From Saprospiraceae bacterium (GTDB lineage Bacteria; Bacteroidota; Bacteroidia; Chitinophagales; Saprospiraceae), in the NCBI GenBank assembly GCA_019638455.1, contig JAHBTU010000003.1, positions 1,116,001 through 1,180,000 on the forward strand: DNA of 64,000 nucleotides. The letters run 5' to 3'. Below, in pieces: positions 1-9,189 of this stretch. The position numbers and the translations under genes were made by a program. A model generated the notes under the pieces. The model saw only the letters and a list, made by a program, of their open reading frames with translations. It had not been told where the DNA came from and searched no databases. Each line of letters opens with the position of its first letter. Positions within the stretch are counted from its first letter, which is position 1.

Positions 1-2460
1 GCGCCGACGTTCAACGGGGCGCAGGACTGCGAGCTGCTGGGCGTTTCGTTCGAGGATCAGGTGTTCACGGTGGTGCCGGACGCGTGCTTCAAGATAGAGC
101 GGACGTGGACCATCATCAACTGGTGCACCTACAACCCGAACGCCAACTGCGTGACGGTGCCGAACCCGGAGCCGAACGCGACGGCGAACTCCCCGCAGAA
201 CCTGACGGGCCCGACGGTGTCGCCGTGCGGCACGCCCGCTCCGTGGGCGCCGACGAACGTGGCCATCGCTCCCGGCCAGGCTCCGACGAACTTCTGCACG
301 TTCTGGTCGGCGACGGCGAACTGCTACCGGTACAAGCAAATCATCAAGATAATAGACAACCAGAAGCCGACGGTTGACTGCCCGGCCTCCCCGGTAGAGT
401 ACTGCGACCTTTCGGCGAACGACCCGCTGCTGTGGAACCAGTCGTACTGGTGGGACGGCGTGTCGCACGACCTTTGCGAGGGCGACGCCCCGCTGAGCAT
501 CACGGCGACGGACGCCTGCTCCGGCGCGAACGTGAACATCACCTACCTGCTGTTCCTCGATTTGGACGGCGACGGCTCGATGGAGACGGTGGTGTCGAGC
601 AACAACCCGCCGGCCCCCGGCACGGTGAACTACAACAACCTCGGCACGCCGAACTACTCTGGCGGCACGCCGCGGGTGTTCGACGGTCGCCCGGTGCCGG
701 CCGCTCAGATATACCGCTGGGCGGTGCACTACACGACGAGCGGCACGAGCCGGACGGCGGCGGTGCAGTGGAAGACACAGGCGCAGCTGCCGACGCCTGC
801 CAACCCGAACGGCACGTCCGGCGTGGTTCCGCAGCTGCCCTACGGGACGCACAAAATCAAGTGGACCATCACCGACGGCTGCGGCAACGAGGAGACTTGC
901 GAGTACCACTTCGTGGTGAAGGACTGCAAGGCCCCGACGGTGGTGTGCCTGCACGGTCTGTCGGTGAACATCATGCCGACGAAGATGATAACGCTGTGGG
1001 CATCGGACTTTTTGCAGTACGGCGAGGACAACTGCACGCCGTCGAACCTCCTGAAGTACGGCATCCGCAAGGCCGGCCAGGGCACGGGCTTCCCGGTCGA
1101 CGCGCTGGGCAACCCCATCACGTCGGTGACGTTCACCTGCGCGGAGCTGGGCCAGCAGCCGGTGGAGCTGTGGGTGCAGGATTTGGCGGGCAACGCCGAC
1201 TTCTGCCTGACGTACCTTGACGTTCAGGACAACGCGGGCAACTGCGGCAACAACAACATCAACGTGGCCGGCGCGCTGAAGACCGAGGACGCGCAAGGCC
1301 TCGCGGACGCGAACGTGAACCTGCAGAGCGGTGCGATGAGCCACTTTACGATGACGGACGCCGACGGCAAGTACCAGTTCAACGGCCTGGTGGCGCAGAA
1401 CGCGCCGTACACGTTGACGCCGACGAAGGACGACAACCCGCTCAACGGGGTGTCGACGTTCGACCTGGTGCTCATCTCGAAGCACATCCTGGGCCTCGAG
1501 CCGTTGAACAGCCCGTACAAGATGATAGCGGCGGACGCGAACAAGTCGAACTCCATCACGACGTTCGACATCGTGGAGCTGCGCAAACTGATACTCGGCA
1601 TCTACACCGAGCTTCCGAACAACACCTCTTGGCGCTTCGTGGACAAGTCGTTCGCGTTCCCCAACACGGCCAACCCGTTCCAGACGCAGTTCCCCGAAAT
1701 CAAGACGGTGAGCGGCTCCGCGGTTGACCAGTTGAACGAGGACTTCGTGGCGGTGAAGGTTGGCGACGTGAACGGCACGGCCATCACGAGCTCGCTGCTG
1801 TCGGGCGACGACCGCACGGCCGGCACGCTGCTGTTCGACGTGGACGACCGCGAGTTGCGCGCGGGCGAGCTGGCGACGGTGACGTTCCGCGCCGCCGAGC
1901 GCGTGCAGGGCTGGCAGTTCACGCTGAACCTGTCGGGTCTTGAGGTGGCCTCCATCGAGGAGGGCGAGAAAGTGAAGGCGTCGAACTTCGGCGTGTTCGC
2001 CGATGCGCTGACCACGTCTGTTGACGGCGACGCCGCCGAGTTCTCGGTGACGTTCCGCGCCGCGAGGGCCGGCCGCCTGAGCGAGATGCTGGGCGTGTCG
2101 AGCCGCATCACGCGGGCGGAGGCCTACTCGCTGTCGAGCGACCGCATGGAGGTGGCGCTGCGCTTCAACGGCGCGGGCGGCGCGACCATCGCGGGCGTCG
2201 GCTTCGAGCTGTACCAGAACCAGCCCAACCCGTTCGTGAACAAGACGGTCATCGGCTTCCACCTGCCGGAGGCTGCGGACGCCACGCTGACGGTGTTCGA
2301 CGAGAGCGGCCGCCTGCTGTTCGTGCAGAAAGGCTCGTTCGCCAAGGGTCACAACGCCATCGCCGTTGACCGCGCCCTGCTGGGCGCCAGCGGCCTGATG
2401 TACTACAAACTGGAGACCTCCACCGACTCGGCAACCAAGAAAATGGTGCAGACGAAGTGA
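1..2460 (+). CDS. T9SS-sorted, HYR/dockerin-like giant surface protein (3' part)
   Basis: The reading frame is open from base 1, so this is the C-terminal 819 residues of a larger protein that starts upstream of the window. It is Cys-rich, with HYR-like repeats (motifs such as DNQKPTVDCP and DCKAPTVVC). Next come a carboxypeptidase-regulatory-like segment (DADGKYQFNGL), two dockerin-like segments (GVSTFDLVLISKHILG and ADANKSNSITTFDIVELRK) and a cohesin-like beta domain. It ends in a T9SS type A sorting domain (YQNQPNPFVNKTVIGF at its start, MVQTK at the end). It is probably a secreted or cell-surface adhesin. Codon use is strongly GC-ending (ACG, TCG, GAC, AAC), unlike the genes that follow. 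The exact function is unknown. Confidence 0.85.
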   Translation, partial: APTFNGAQDCELLGVSFEDQVFTVVPDACFKIERTWTIINWCTYNPNANCVTVPNPEPNATANSPQNLTGPTVSPCGTPAPWAPTNVAIAPGQAPTNFCTFWSATANCYRYKQIIKIIDNQKPTVDCPASPVEYCDLSANDPLLWNQSYWWDGVSHDLCEGDAPLSITATDACSGANVNITYLLFLDLDGDGSMETVVSSNNPPAPGTVNYNNLGTPNYSGGTPRVFDGRPVPAAQIYRWAVHYTTSGTSRTAAVQWKTQAQLPTPANPNGTSGVVPQLPYGTHKIKWTITDGCGNEETCEYHFVVKDCKAPTVVCLHGLSVNIMPTKMITLWASDFLQYGEDNCTPSNLLKYGIRKAGQGTGFPVDALGNPITSVTFTCAELGQQPVELWVQDLAGNADFCLTYLDVQDNAGNCGNNNINVAGALKTEDAQGLADANVNLQSGAMSHFTMTDADGKYQFNGLVAQNAPYTLTPTKDDNPLNGVSTFDLVLISKHILGLEPLNSPYKMIAADANKSNSITTFDIVELRKLILGIYTELPNNTSWRFVDKSFAFPNTANPFQTQFPEIKTVSGSAVDQLNEDFVAVKVGDVNGTAITSSLLSGDDRTAGTLLFDVDDRELRAGELATVTFRAAERVQGWQFTLNLSGLEVASIEEGEKVKASNFGVFADALTTSVDGDAAEFSVTFRAARAGRLSEMLGVSSRITRAEAYSLSSDRMEVALRFNGAGGATIAGVGFELYQNQPNPFVNKTVIGFHLPEAADATLTVFDESGRLLFVQKGSFAKGHNAIAVDRALLGASGLMYYKLETSTDSATKKMVQTK

Positions 2461-2622
2461 GTCTCTGAGTGAGGCAAGAAGTGGGGGGGCGAGCGATTGC
2501 CTCCCCGCCTCTTCGCCTTGATAGAGAAAAAAAGCATGAGGCGGTGGACGAGCCGACCGCCTGACGGATTGTCCGGGAAGCGATTTTCAAAGACACATAC
2601 TTTAAAATCGGTTTTTGGGATG

Positions 2623-2656
2623 GCCTCTCTCCTAAAGTTGGAGGGGGGCTTTTTTT
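2623..2656 (+). terminator. Rho-independent terminator after the T9SS adhesin
   Basis: Arms GCCTCTCTCC (2623-2632) and GGAGGGGGGC (2640-2649) pair over 10 positions with two G-U wobbles. They are followed by seven T. The site is about 165 bp downstream of the adhesin stop, and no other plus-strand gene lies between. Confidence 0.6.
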
Positions 2657-2810
2657 GTGGAAAAAAAGGTGGATTAGGGGGGCTAGGGTATTTCAAATTA
2701 TCGCAATCATCACCCGGAGATATTCCCCTATTCATTTCGCAACGATTTGAGGGTTGGGAGATGCACAAGTGGCCTAAGACAATAACATTACTGCCTCTGG
2801 CGAATAATGC

Positions 2811-2866
2811 TAGTGCCGCGTCCGGTCAATGCTCCGTGAATGGAGCATTGGCCGGACGCGGCACTA
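2811..2866. repeat. 25-bp near-perfect inverted repeat in intergenic DNA
   Basis: Arms 2811-2835 and 2842-2866 are complementary at 24 of 25 positions (the exception can form G-U), with a 6-base loop (GTGAAT). No T tract follows. The surrounding 2461-2970 stretch has no convincing gene, only this hairpin and the terminator at 2623. It could be a transcription end, a REP-like element or a protein-binding palindrome. Confidence 0.7.
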
Positions 2867-2970
2867 ATTGGAAAGACCAAAAGAATGACTGATAAATTGC
2901 GCTACCTTCGCCACTGCTTTAAGCCAAATTCTTAACCATAACACGGCTGGCTGTTTGCTGGCAATGCTTT

Positions 2971-3384
2971 ATGCGCGACGTTATTGATTTGATTGGAAGA
3001 ATTTTTCTCGCCACGATATTCATTTTTGAGGCGATTGACTCCATGCTTTATTTTGACAAAACAAAGCAGACAATGGCTGAACACGGTATCAACTGGAGCC
3101 AAGATTTTTTACTGTATGGTGCTATTTTTTTGCTGGTAATGGGTGGTTTGATGGTGTTGACGGGCTACCGCTCGACTCTTGGCGCTATTATGCTGCTCAT
3201 TTATTGGGTGCCTGTCACCTTTATTCTACATGACTTTTGGAATGCCTCAAAGGTGGAGTTGAGAGAGGAGAGCATTTTGTTTATGAAGAATATCGCCATC
3301 ATCGGTGGCCTACTGATGCTGGCGGGCAAGGGTAGTGGTAGATATAGCATCAAAAAGCTGTTGGCCACTACTCGTGTGAAATGA
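2971..3384 (+). CDS. DoxX-family membrane protein
   Basis: This is a 137-residue protein with four hydrophobic segments (about residues 5-23, 46-65, 68-88, 108-125) and the N-terminal GRIFLATIFIFEAID pattern of the DoxX family. DoxX-like proteins are small inner-membrane proteins linked in some bacteria to respiration or thiol and oxidative-stress systems; the substrate here is unknown. The stop abuts the stop of the convergent SDR gene with no base between. The ATG at 2971 gives the usual family length. Family assignment is good; function is open. Confidence 0.8.
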   Translation: MRDVIDLIGRIFLATIFIFEAIDSMLYFDKTKQTMAEHGINWSQDFLLYGAIFLLVMGGLMVLTGYRSTLGAIMLLIYWVPVTFILHDFWNASKVELREESILFMKNIAIIGGLLMLAGKGSGRYSIKKLLATTRVK

Positions 3385-4188
3385 CTACATGACTTTCGCT
3401 CGTTTGATGAGGCGAGAAAAATAGGCTGGAAAAAAACGCTTAACATACACACCCAGCACTTCTTTCCCACCGAAATAGGCTTCTTCTTTACCCCGTTCGA
3501 TAGCTCGTAACACCTTGCCAGCCAACACTTCTGGAGCCATTCCTTTGTCTGTGGCCTCGTCCATTTTGTTTTGTTTGGAGCCATCAGCGGTCAGGGCGTT
3601 GATGCTGACATTGGTTCGGACAAAACCGGGGCAGATGAGCGTGACTTTGATGGGGGTGTCTGCGAGCTCGGCACGAAGGCTGTCGAAGAAACCATGTAGC
3701 GCGTGTTTGGAGGCTGCGTAGGAAGAACGCATGGGAGAGCCAAATTTTCCGGTCAAGCTGGTGATGGTGACTATGTGCCCAAGCTGGTGTGTCAACATAT
3801 TGGGCAACAGGGCTTTGGTGAGCATGATAGTGCCAAAGTAATTGATGTCCATTATTTTTTTGTCCACATCAAACGTCGTGTCTTTTGCCAACGACCGCTG
3901 CGATATACCCCCGTTGTTAATCAGTATGTCCACCTTTCCTACTTGTCGGACTACTTTTTCGACGATGCTCGGAATAGCATCATGTTGTGCCAAATCAAGT
4001 GGTTCGACCATGATGGATGCGGCACCTGATTTGGCACATTCAGCTGCCACCCGATTGAGCTCTTTTTCATTGCGGGCAGAAATGATGAGGTGTGCGCCGT
4101 GCTCGGCAAAGGCAAGTGATAGCGCCTCCCCAATCCCAGAGGATGCGCCCGTGACCCACACACGTTTATTTTTGAAGAAGCTGGCCAT
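3385..4188 (-). CDS. SDR-family NAD(P)-dependent oxidoreductase
   Basis: This 267-residue protein has the classical short-chain dehydrogenase layout. The cofactor motif TGASSGIG is at residues 13-20, NNGG at about 92-95, and the catalytic YxxxK (YAASK) at about 157-161. A Ser in ITSLTG lies upstream of it. The C-terminal part (VYVKRFFPAYFSRLIKR) resembles DHRS7-like SDRs acting on hydrophobic or lipid substrates. It is probably a cytosolic or membrane-associated oxidoreductase; the substrate cannot be read from sequence. It converges on the DoxX gene. Confidence 0.85.
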   Translation of the reverse strand: MASFFKNKRVWVTGASSGIGEALSLAFAEHGAHLIISARNEKELNRVAAECAKSGAASIMVEPLDLAQHDAIPSIVEKVVRQVGKVDILINNGGISQRSLAKDTTFDVDKKIMDINYFGTIMLTKALLPNMLTHQLGHIVTITSLTGKFGSPMRSSYAASKHALHGFFDSLRAELADTPIKVTLICPGFVRTNVSINALTADGSKQNKMDEATDKGMAPEVLAGKVLRAIERGKEEAYFGGKEVLGVYVKRFFPAYFSRLIKRAKVM

Positions 4189-4239
4189 GTGGTAGTGTAC
4201 TGATGTGAGAACGAGATGTTGTCGGCATGGGGGTGTTTG

Positions 4240-4872
4240 CTAGGGGTTTCTTTTTCGCTCGCAAAGATAGAAATGCCACAACATTCGCGTCCCTACGCTG
4301 CGCCACGGGCGCCAATGATGGGTTGCGGCCTCAAAGTCGTCGTGTTTGGGGCGTTTGGGGAGGCGGTTCAGCACGCGAAACGCTTCTTGCATGGCGATGT
4401 CGCCTTTGGGCAAAATATCGGGGCGAAGCAGACATTCAGACAGGTAAATATCGGCGGTCCAGTCGCCGATACCTTTCAAGCGTTTCATCTCTGCCCGGGC
4501 CTCGTCGTCGCGCAAAGTGGCTAGTAAATCAAAATCAAATGTTTGGGCTACAACGGCCTCGGCAAGTGCGCGAGCATACATTGTTTTTTGACGACTAAAC
4601 CCAATGTCGCGCAAGGCTAAATCGTCGAGCCGGAGAAATGCGTCGGGGGTGATGTCAACCAGTTTGTTTTTCAAACGTTGGAACGCGGCATTGGCAGAGG
4701 CGAGTGACACCTGTTGTTCCAAAATGATGTGAACCAACGTGGAAAAACCCGGCTCCCGCGACCAAAGCGGCGGATATCCGTACTTTTCCAACACGGATGC
4801 CAGTGTTGCATCCTGTGCGGCCAACCAGTGCGAAGCTTCTTTCAGGTTTGTTTCGTCAAGTTTGACTATCAT
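4240..4872 (-). CDS. DNA-3-methyladenine glycosylase (AlkA-like, HhH-GPD)
   Basis: The protein is 210 residues from the ATG at 4872; a TTG 30 bases upstream is possible. It has the HhH-GPD fold: the conserved ILEQQVSLASANAAF helix, the helix-hairpin-helix LKGIGDWTADIYL, and the catalytic Asp in KGDIAMQEA. It should excise alkylated purines in base excision repair in the cytoplasm. It is divergent from the pfkB-family gene, with start codons about 56 bp apart, so the two may share a control region. Confidence 0.85.
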   Translation of the reverse strand: MIVKLDETNLKEASHWLAAQDATLASVLEKYGYPPLWSREPGFSTLVHIILEQQVSLASANAAFQRLKNKLVDITPDAFLRLDDLALRDIGFSRQKTMYARALAEAVVAQTFDFDLLATLRDDEARAEMKRLKGIGDWTADIYLSECLLRPDILPKGDIAMQEAFRVLNRLPKRPKHDDFEAATHHWRPWRSVGTRMLWHFYLCERKRNP

Positions 4873-4928
4873 TGCGAGCGACAAAAGAAACGCAGATTTC
4901 AAAAATTGTTTGAAAAAATACTCGAACC

Positions 4929-5879
4929 GTGAAAATTGTTACGCTTACCCTTAATCCCGCGCTCGACAAAAGTAGCAGCGTCGAGCGTCTTGTCCCGGAA
5001 TCCAAACTGCGCTGCGGCCCGCTGCAGCTCGATGCGGGTGGTGGTGGCATCAACGTCTCCAAGGGCATCTGCAAACTCGGCGGCCGCAGCATGGCGGTGT
5101 TTCCTTCTGGTGGGGCCACCGGGCTTCGATTGCAGGCTATTTTGCAGGAAGCAGGTGTCGAGATGCGTGTCCATGCCGTGCCGGGCGAGACGCGCGAGAA
5201 TTTTTCTGTAACAGAGACTTCCACCAATCTTCAGTATCGGTTCACCTTGCCCGGACTCGATATTGAGGAATCGCAGGCGGACACGATGCTCAACATCGTC
5301 GCACAATTGCAACCTGATTACTTGGTGGCGAGTGGTAGCCTTCCGCCCGGATTGCCTGTGACTTACTATGAGAAAGTGGCTGCGTTTGCAAAAAAAATCA
5401 ACGCTCGTTTTGTGCTCGACACCTCAGGGGCTGCCCTAAAGGCCGCTGCCGACGAAGGGCTGTATTTGTTGAAGCCCAATCTCGCCGAGTTGAGCGCATT
5501 GGTTGGGGTGGAGAAGCTGGAAATGAATCAGGTGGACGACGCGGCGCTTGAAGTGATACAGCATGGCAGCTGTGAGGTGGTCGTGGTGTCGCTCGGGGCG
5601 CAAGGCGCCTTGTTGGTCACTCGAGATGGCTTTGAGCACATTCCGGCACCGCCCGCGAAAAAGCGGAGCACCGTCGGAGCGGGCGATAGCATGGTGGCTG
5701 GCATGGTGTGGGCACTCAGCGAGGGGAAGACATTCCACGACATGGCGCAGATAGGCGTGGCCTGTGGCACAGCGGCCACTATGAATCCCGGCACAGAACT
5801 GTTTCAGAAGGCTGATGTGGAAAAACTGTTGGGTTGGATTAAGGAGTATGGCGAACGGTATCGTTTTCGTGATTTTTGA
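4929..5879 (+). CDS. PfkB-family hexose kinase (1-phosphofructokinase / PfkB type)
   Basis: This 316-residue ribokinase-fold kinase starts with GTG (TLTLNPALD at the N-terminus is diagnostic of the PfkB/FruK/LacC branch). GGGGINVSKG is the sugar-binding segment, and STVGAGDSMVAGMV near residue 250 is PfkB signature 2 with the catalytic Asp in GAGD. It should phosphorylate fructose-6-P or fructose-1-P using ATP in glycolysis. Which substrate it prefers cannot be decided. Its last codons overlap the probable -33 box of the adk promoter. Confidence 0.85.
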   Translation: MKIVTLTLNPALDKSSSVERLVPESKLRCGPLQLDAGGGGINVSKGICKLGGRSMAVFPSGGATGLRLQAILQEAGVEMRVHAVPGETRENFSVTETSTNLQYRFTLPGLDIEESQADTMLNIVAQLQPDYLVASGSLPPGLPVTYYEKVAAFAKKINARFVLDTSGAALKAAADEGLYLLKPNLAELSALVGVEKLEMNQVDDAALEVIQHGSCEVVVVSLGAQGALLVTRDGFEHIPAPPAKKRSTVGAGDSMVAGMVWALSEGKTFHDMAQIGVACGTAATMNPGTELFQKADVEKLLGWIKEYGERYRFRDF

Positions 5880-5904
5880 AATTAAAAGTTGCTTTCTAAC
5901 TTTG
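5875..5904 (+). promoter_or_regulatory. Bacteroidota-type promoter upstream of adk
   Basis: TTTG at 5875-5878 is followed after 18 bases by TAACTTTG (5897-5904). This matches the TTTG-N19-TAnnTTTG promoter of the phylum. The -33 element overlaps the pfkB-family stop codon, and the predicted leader to adk is about 165 bases. Confidence 0.5.
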
Positions 5905-6075
5905 CGCATCGGCTCAGTGCCCGTCCTTGCCATTTTCCACCACCCAAAACTGCCCCATCTTCGATATGTAGGGTTCGGTAGAACCCTCCGCGAAGCCTTG
6001 ACGGAGCTAATACGCACTTCTTTTTTTAAATTTTGATACCCCCGGAATCTTATGTATCGAATCCTCGAACACACT

Positions 6076-6666
6076 ATGATCAACCTTGTACTTTTTGGCC
6101 CGCCCGGTTCTGGCAAGGGCACTCAAGCCCAAAAAATTATCGAGAAATACGGACTTGTCCACATCAGCACGGGCGATTTGTTTCGATATGAAATGAGTCA
6201 CGACACCCCGCTCGGACAGCAAGCCAAGGCCTATATCGCCAAAGGCGAATTGGTGCCGGATTCCGTTACCATCGGAATGTTGCGCAACAAAGTAGAGGCG
6301 CACCCCGATGCAAAGGGCTTCATTTTTGATGGCTTCCCGCGCACGATTGCGCAAGCGGAGGCGCTTGATGCGTTGCTTTTGGAGAAAGGCACCGCCGTTA
6401 TGGCGCTCATCGCCTTGCAGGTGCACGACCAAGAAATCGTGAAACGCATCAAACTGCGCGGAGCTACGTCGGGTCGCACTGACGACTCGGACGAGGAGAT
6501 TATTCGCAATCGCATCTCGGTCTATAAAAACGAGACCTCACCAGTGTTCGACTACTATGCTTCCAAGGGCAAAAGCCACAGTGTCAATGGAATAGGCAGT
6601 ATTGACGAAATCTTCGGACGCTTGGTGGATGTGATTGACCAAACGGCTGTTGCCGCAAGAGCCTAA
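6076..6666 (+). CDS. adk: adenylate kinase
   Basis: From the ATG at 6076 (MINLVLF) the protein has 196 residues. An in-frame ATG at 6052 adds only eight residues before the P-loop and is less likely. Motifs: P-loop GPPGSGKGTQ, HISTGDLFR, DGFPRT, and a short LID (RGATSGRTDDSDEEIIRNR) without zinc Cys, as in short-form adenylate kinases. It interconverts ATP + AMP and 2 ADP in the cytoplasm. It is followed by the FtsB/DivIC gene at 72 bp. Confidence 0.95.
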   Translation: MINLVLFGPPGSGKGTQAQKIIEKYGLVHISTGDLFRYEMSHDTPLGQQAKAYIAKGELVPDSVTIGMLRNKVEAHPDAKGFIFDGFPRTIAQAEALDALLLEKGTAVMALIALQVHDQEIVKRIKLRGATSGRTDDSDEEIIRNRISVYKNETSPVFDYYASKGKSHSVNGIGSIDEIFGRLVDVIDQTAVAARA

Positions 6667-6738
6667 AAGTTTTGCGGGCGAATTGACCAAAACCCGCTAC
6701 TTTTGAGCGTCCCTCTACCCAATCGTTCACCCAACAGA

Positions 6739-7059
6739 ATGAATATGGCGTTACCGACCAACCCTTTGCAAGCATTTTGGCAAAACCTGCCCGCGCCCCT
6801 GCAAAACCGCTATTATCTCACGCTGGTCATCTTTTTCTTCATCATGATTTTCCTCGACCGGCATAGCGTCTGGACGCAGTATCGCCTTTTTCGCGCACAG
6901 CACCGCTTGGAGGCCGACAAGGCTTTTTATCAAGAAAAAATAAAGGAAGCAAAAGAAGAAGCCGACGATTTTGAGCTGACCAAAGAAAAATTTGCTCGCG
7001 AACACTATTACATGAAGCGCAGCAACGAAGATGTTTATATCATACAAGAAGCCAAATAA
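6739..7059 (+). CDS. FtsB/DivIC-family septum formation initiator
   Basis: The protein is 106 residues from the ATG at 6739. A single membrane segment (YYLTLVIFFFIMIFL) is followed by a charged coiled coil (about residues 45-90) and a C-terminal YYMKRSNEDVYII segment, the FtsB/DivIC layout. These proteins bridge FtsL/FtsQ-type partners in the divisome. A TAnnTTTG box (TACTTTTG, 6698-6705) lies 33 bases upstream of the start. Confidence 0.8.
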   Translation: MNMALPTNPLQAFWQNLPAPLQNRYYLTLVIFFFIMIFLDRHSVWTQYRLFRAQHRLEADKAFYQEKIKEAKEEADDFELTKEKFAREHYYMKRSNEDVYIIQEAK

Positions 7060-7086
7060 CCTTTTGTCGCTGGCGACTTTGATGAG

Positions 7087-7135
7087 AAGGGTTGAGAAAA
7101 GTTGAGTCCTTCAAAACCTCAGCTGCTCAACCCTT
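7087..7135 (+). terminator. Possible terminator between ftsB/divIC and sucD
   Basis: AAGGGTTGAG (7087-7096) pairs perfectly with CTCAACCCTT (7126-7135). The loop is long (29 bases), and a T-rich stretch follows. The long loop lowers confidence. Confidence 0.4.
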
Positions 7136-7199
7136 TTCCACTTTTTTTCAAACACTCGATTCTCTCAACCATTTAATTCCATAACACACTCACATTCAG

Positions 7200-8075
7200 A
7201 TGTCTGTTTTAGTCAATAAACATTCGCGCATTATCGTCCAAGGGTTCACGGGCAAAGAAGGCACGTTTCACGCCGAACAAATGATTGCTTATGGCACCAA
7301 CGTAGTAGGGGGCGTAACGCCCGGCAAAGGCGGCCAAATGCACTTGGGCCGTCCGGTGTTCAACACCGTGGAAGACGCGGTGCAGAAAGCGGGTGCCGAT
7401 ACTTCCATCATATTTGTGCCGCCCGCATTTGCTGCCGATGCCGTCATAGAAGCCGCTGCGTCGGGCATAAAGGTCATTGTGGCCATCACGGAAGGCATAC
7501 CCGTGCAAGACATGGTGCGTGCGAAGGCTTATGTGTCGGGAAAAGGCGTGACGCTTGTCGGTCCCAATTGCCCCGGTGTCATCACGCCTGATGAGGCTAA
7601 AGTGGGTATCATGCCGGGTTTTGTGTTCAAACGCGGGCCAATCGGCTTGGTGTCGAAATCCGGCACCCTGACCTACGAAGCCGCTGACCAAATCGCCAAG
7701 GCAGGGTTGGGCATCACCACTGCCATCGGTATCGGAGGCGACCCCATCATCGGCACCACGACACGCGAAGCCATCGAACTCTTTATGAATGACCCTGAAA
7801 CAGAAGGAATCGTGATGATAGGCGAAATCGGCGGCGGGCTTGAGGCAGAAGCGGCGCGTTGGATTCGGGCGAACGGCAATAAAAAACCCGTCGTCGGTTT
7901 CATCGCAGGTCAGACCGCCCCGAAAGGCCGCAAGATGGGTCACGCGGGCGCTATCGTGGGGGGCGCTGACGACACGGCTGCGGCCAAAATGCGCATCATG
8001 GCCGAAAACGGCATCACCGTCGTAGAGTCTCCGGCGCAAATAGGCGCTATTATGAAGAAGACCATGGGCCGATAA
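7200..8075 (+). CDS. sucD: succinate--CoA ligase, alpha subunit
   Basis: This 291-residue protein has the CoA-binding Rossmann start (GFTGKEGTFHAEQ), the CPG motif in GPNCPGVITP, and the active-site segment GHAGAIVGG carrying the phospho-His. It is the alpha subunit of the TCA enzyme that makes ATP or GTP from succinyl-CoA. The beta-subunit gene (sucC) is not in this window, so the two are not adjacent here. A strong hairpin lies 7 bp after the stop. Confidence 0.95.
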   Translation: MSVLVNKHSRIIVQGFTGKEGTFHAEQMIAYGTNVVGGVTPGKGGQMHLGRPVFNTVEDAVQKAGADTSIIFVPPAFAADAVIEAAASGIKVIVAITEGIPVQDMVRAKAYVSGKGVTLVGPNCPGVITPDEAKVGIMPGFVFKRGPIGLVSKSGTLTYEAADQIAKAGLGITTAIGIGGDPIIGTTTREAIELFMNDPETEGIVMIGEIGGGLEAEAARWIRANGNKKPVVGFIAGQTAPKGRKMGHAGAIVGGADDTAAAKMRIMAENGITVVESPAQIGAIMKKTMGR

Positions 8076-8081
8076 GTTTCC

Positions 8082-8138
8082 TTTCTTGACAGGGTTACAT
8101 GATTGGCAGGTTTAAAATCATGTAACCCTGTCAAGAAA
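8082..8138. terminator. 23-bp perfect hairpin between convergent sucD and prmA
   Basis: Arms 8082-8104 and 8116-8138 are perfectly complementary with an 11-base loop. The hairpin lies between convergent genes, so it probably ends transcription from both sides, though there is no clear T tract. Confidence 0.65.
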
Positions 8139-8227
8139 ACAAATTCCAGCATAGCCTGTCAGCCAGTCGGGAGTATGTGCTTGCACCACGTCAATCCCTG
8201 CTGGCAGTCAAAACAACCTGCCAGTGC

Positions 8228-9076
8228 CTATTTGCGCCAAAACTCCATGCACAACCAATTTCCTCGCTCCGTTTTTTTCTTTCTTTCAAACCCTTCCTTT
8301 GCTGCGGCATCCGTCACAATGGCCTCATCTTGAAGCAGAATGCCGGAGACAAGCAGCCAAGCATCTGGCTTCAAAAGGCGACTTAGGGTGGGCAACGCAT
8401 CCAGAATCACATTGCGGTTGATGTTGGCCAAAATGCCATCGAAGTCGTGGCCTTTCACAACTTCCAAAGCGCCACAACGGGCGATTACATTGCCCACGTT
8501 GTTCACGGCGCTGTTTTCCAGCGTGTTCAGGTACGATTCTTCTTCTATGTCGATGGCCTCGACCTCGGCAGCGCCCAGCTTTGAAGCCAAAATGGCAAGC
8601 ACGCCCGTGCCGCAGCCAAAATCCAGTATTTTCTTTTGGGCAAAGGGCAGATGTTCCATTGCAGCGATGCACTGCCATGTCGTTTCGTGATGACCTGTGC
8701 CAAAAGCCATTTTGGGATTGATGACCAACTCATGTTTCATGCCCGGAATTGGCTCGTGAAAGTCGGCGCGAACCGCACAAAAATTACCTACGATGACAGG
8801 GTGAAAATTGTGTTCCCATATCTCGTTCCAATTTTGAGCAGGGATGAATGACTTTTCCCATGAGAATTGAAACTGTTGTTGCATTTCCCGCAACACGTCT
8901 TCCACTGCCCCGACATCCACGTTCGCTGGAAGATAGGCATTCAGCCCGTTGGTTGGTTCCTCGAACGTGTCGAACGGGAGCTCTGCCAGATAGGCGACGA
9001 GAATATCGGCTGCGTCGGCATTGTTTGCCGTTGCGTCAAGATGAAAAGTGTATTTCCAATAATTTAAGGCTGACAT
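8228..9076 (-). CDS. prmA: ribosomal protein L11 methyltransferase
   Basis: From the ATG at 9076 the protein has 282 residues (a TTG 6 bases upstream is unlikely). The N-terminal substrate-binding part contains EDVLREMQQQFQFSWEKSF. The SAM domain has GTGHHETT, the glycine loop LDFGCGTGVLAILASK, EAIDIEE and the catalytic-loop segment ILANINRNVI. It methylates ribosomal protein L11 in the cytoplasm. It converges on sucD. Confidence 0.92.
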   Translation of the reverse strand: MSALNYWKYTFHLDATANNADAADILVAYLAELPFDTFEEPTNGLNAYLPANVDVGAVEDVLREMQQQFQFSWEKSFIPAQNWNEIWEHNFHPVIVGNFCAVRADFHEPIPGMKHELVINPKMAFGTGHHETTWQCIAAMEHLPFAQKKILDFGCGTGVLAILASKLGAAEVEAIDIEEESYLNTLENSAVNNVGNVIARCGALEVVKGHDFDGILANINRNVILDALPTLSRLLKPDAWLLVSGILLQDEAIVTDAAAKEGFERKKKTERGNWLCMEFWRK

Positions 9077-9189
9077 AGTCAACGTAAATCAGCCCCGTCC
9101 GCTTCGCTTGGTCGGGCAAGTGCTTGAATGCAGGGGCGGACAGGGTGGTTTTGAATGAACATCAAGATATGGTCTTTATGGGCTTTCAC

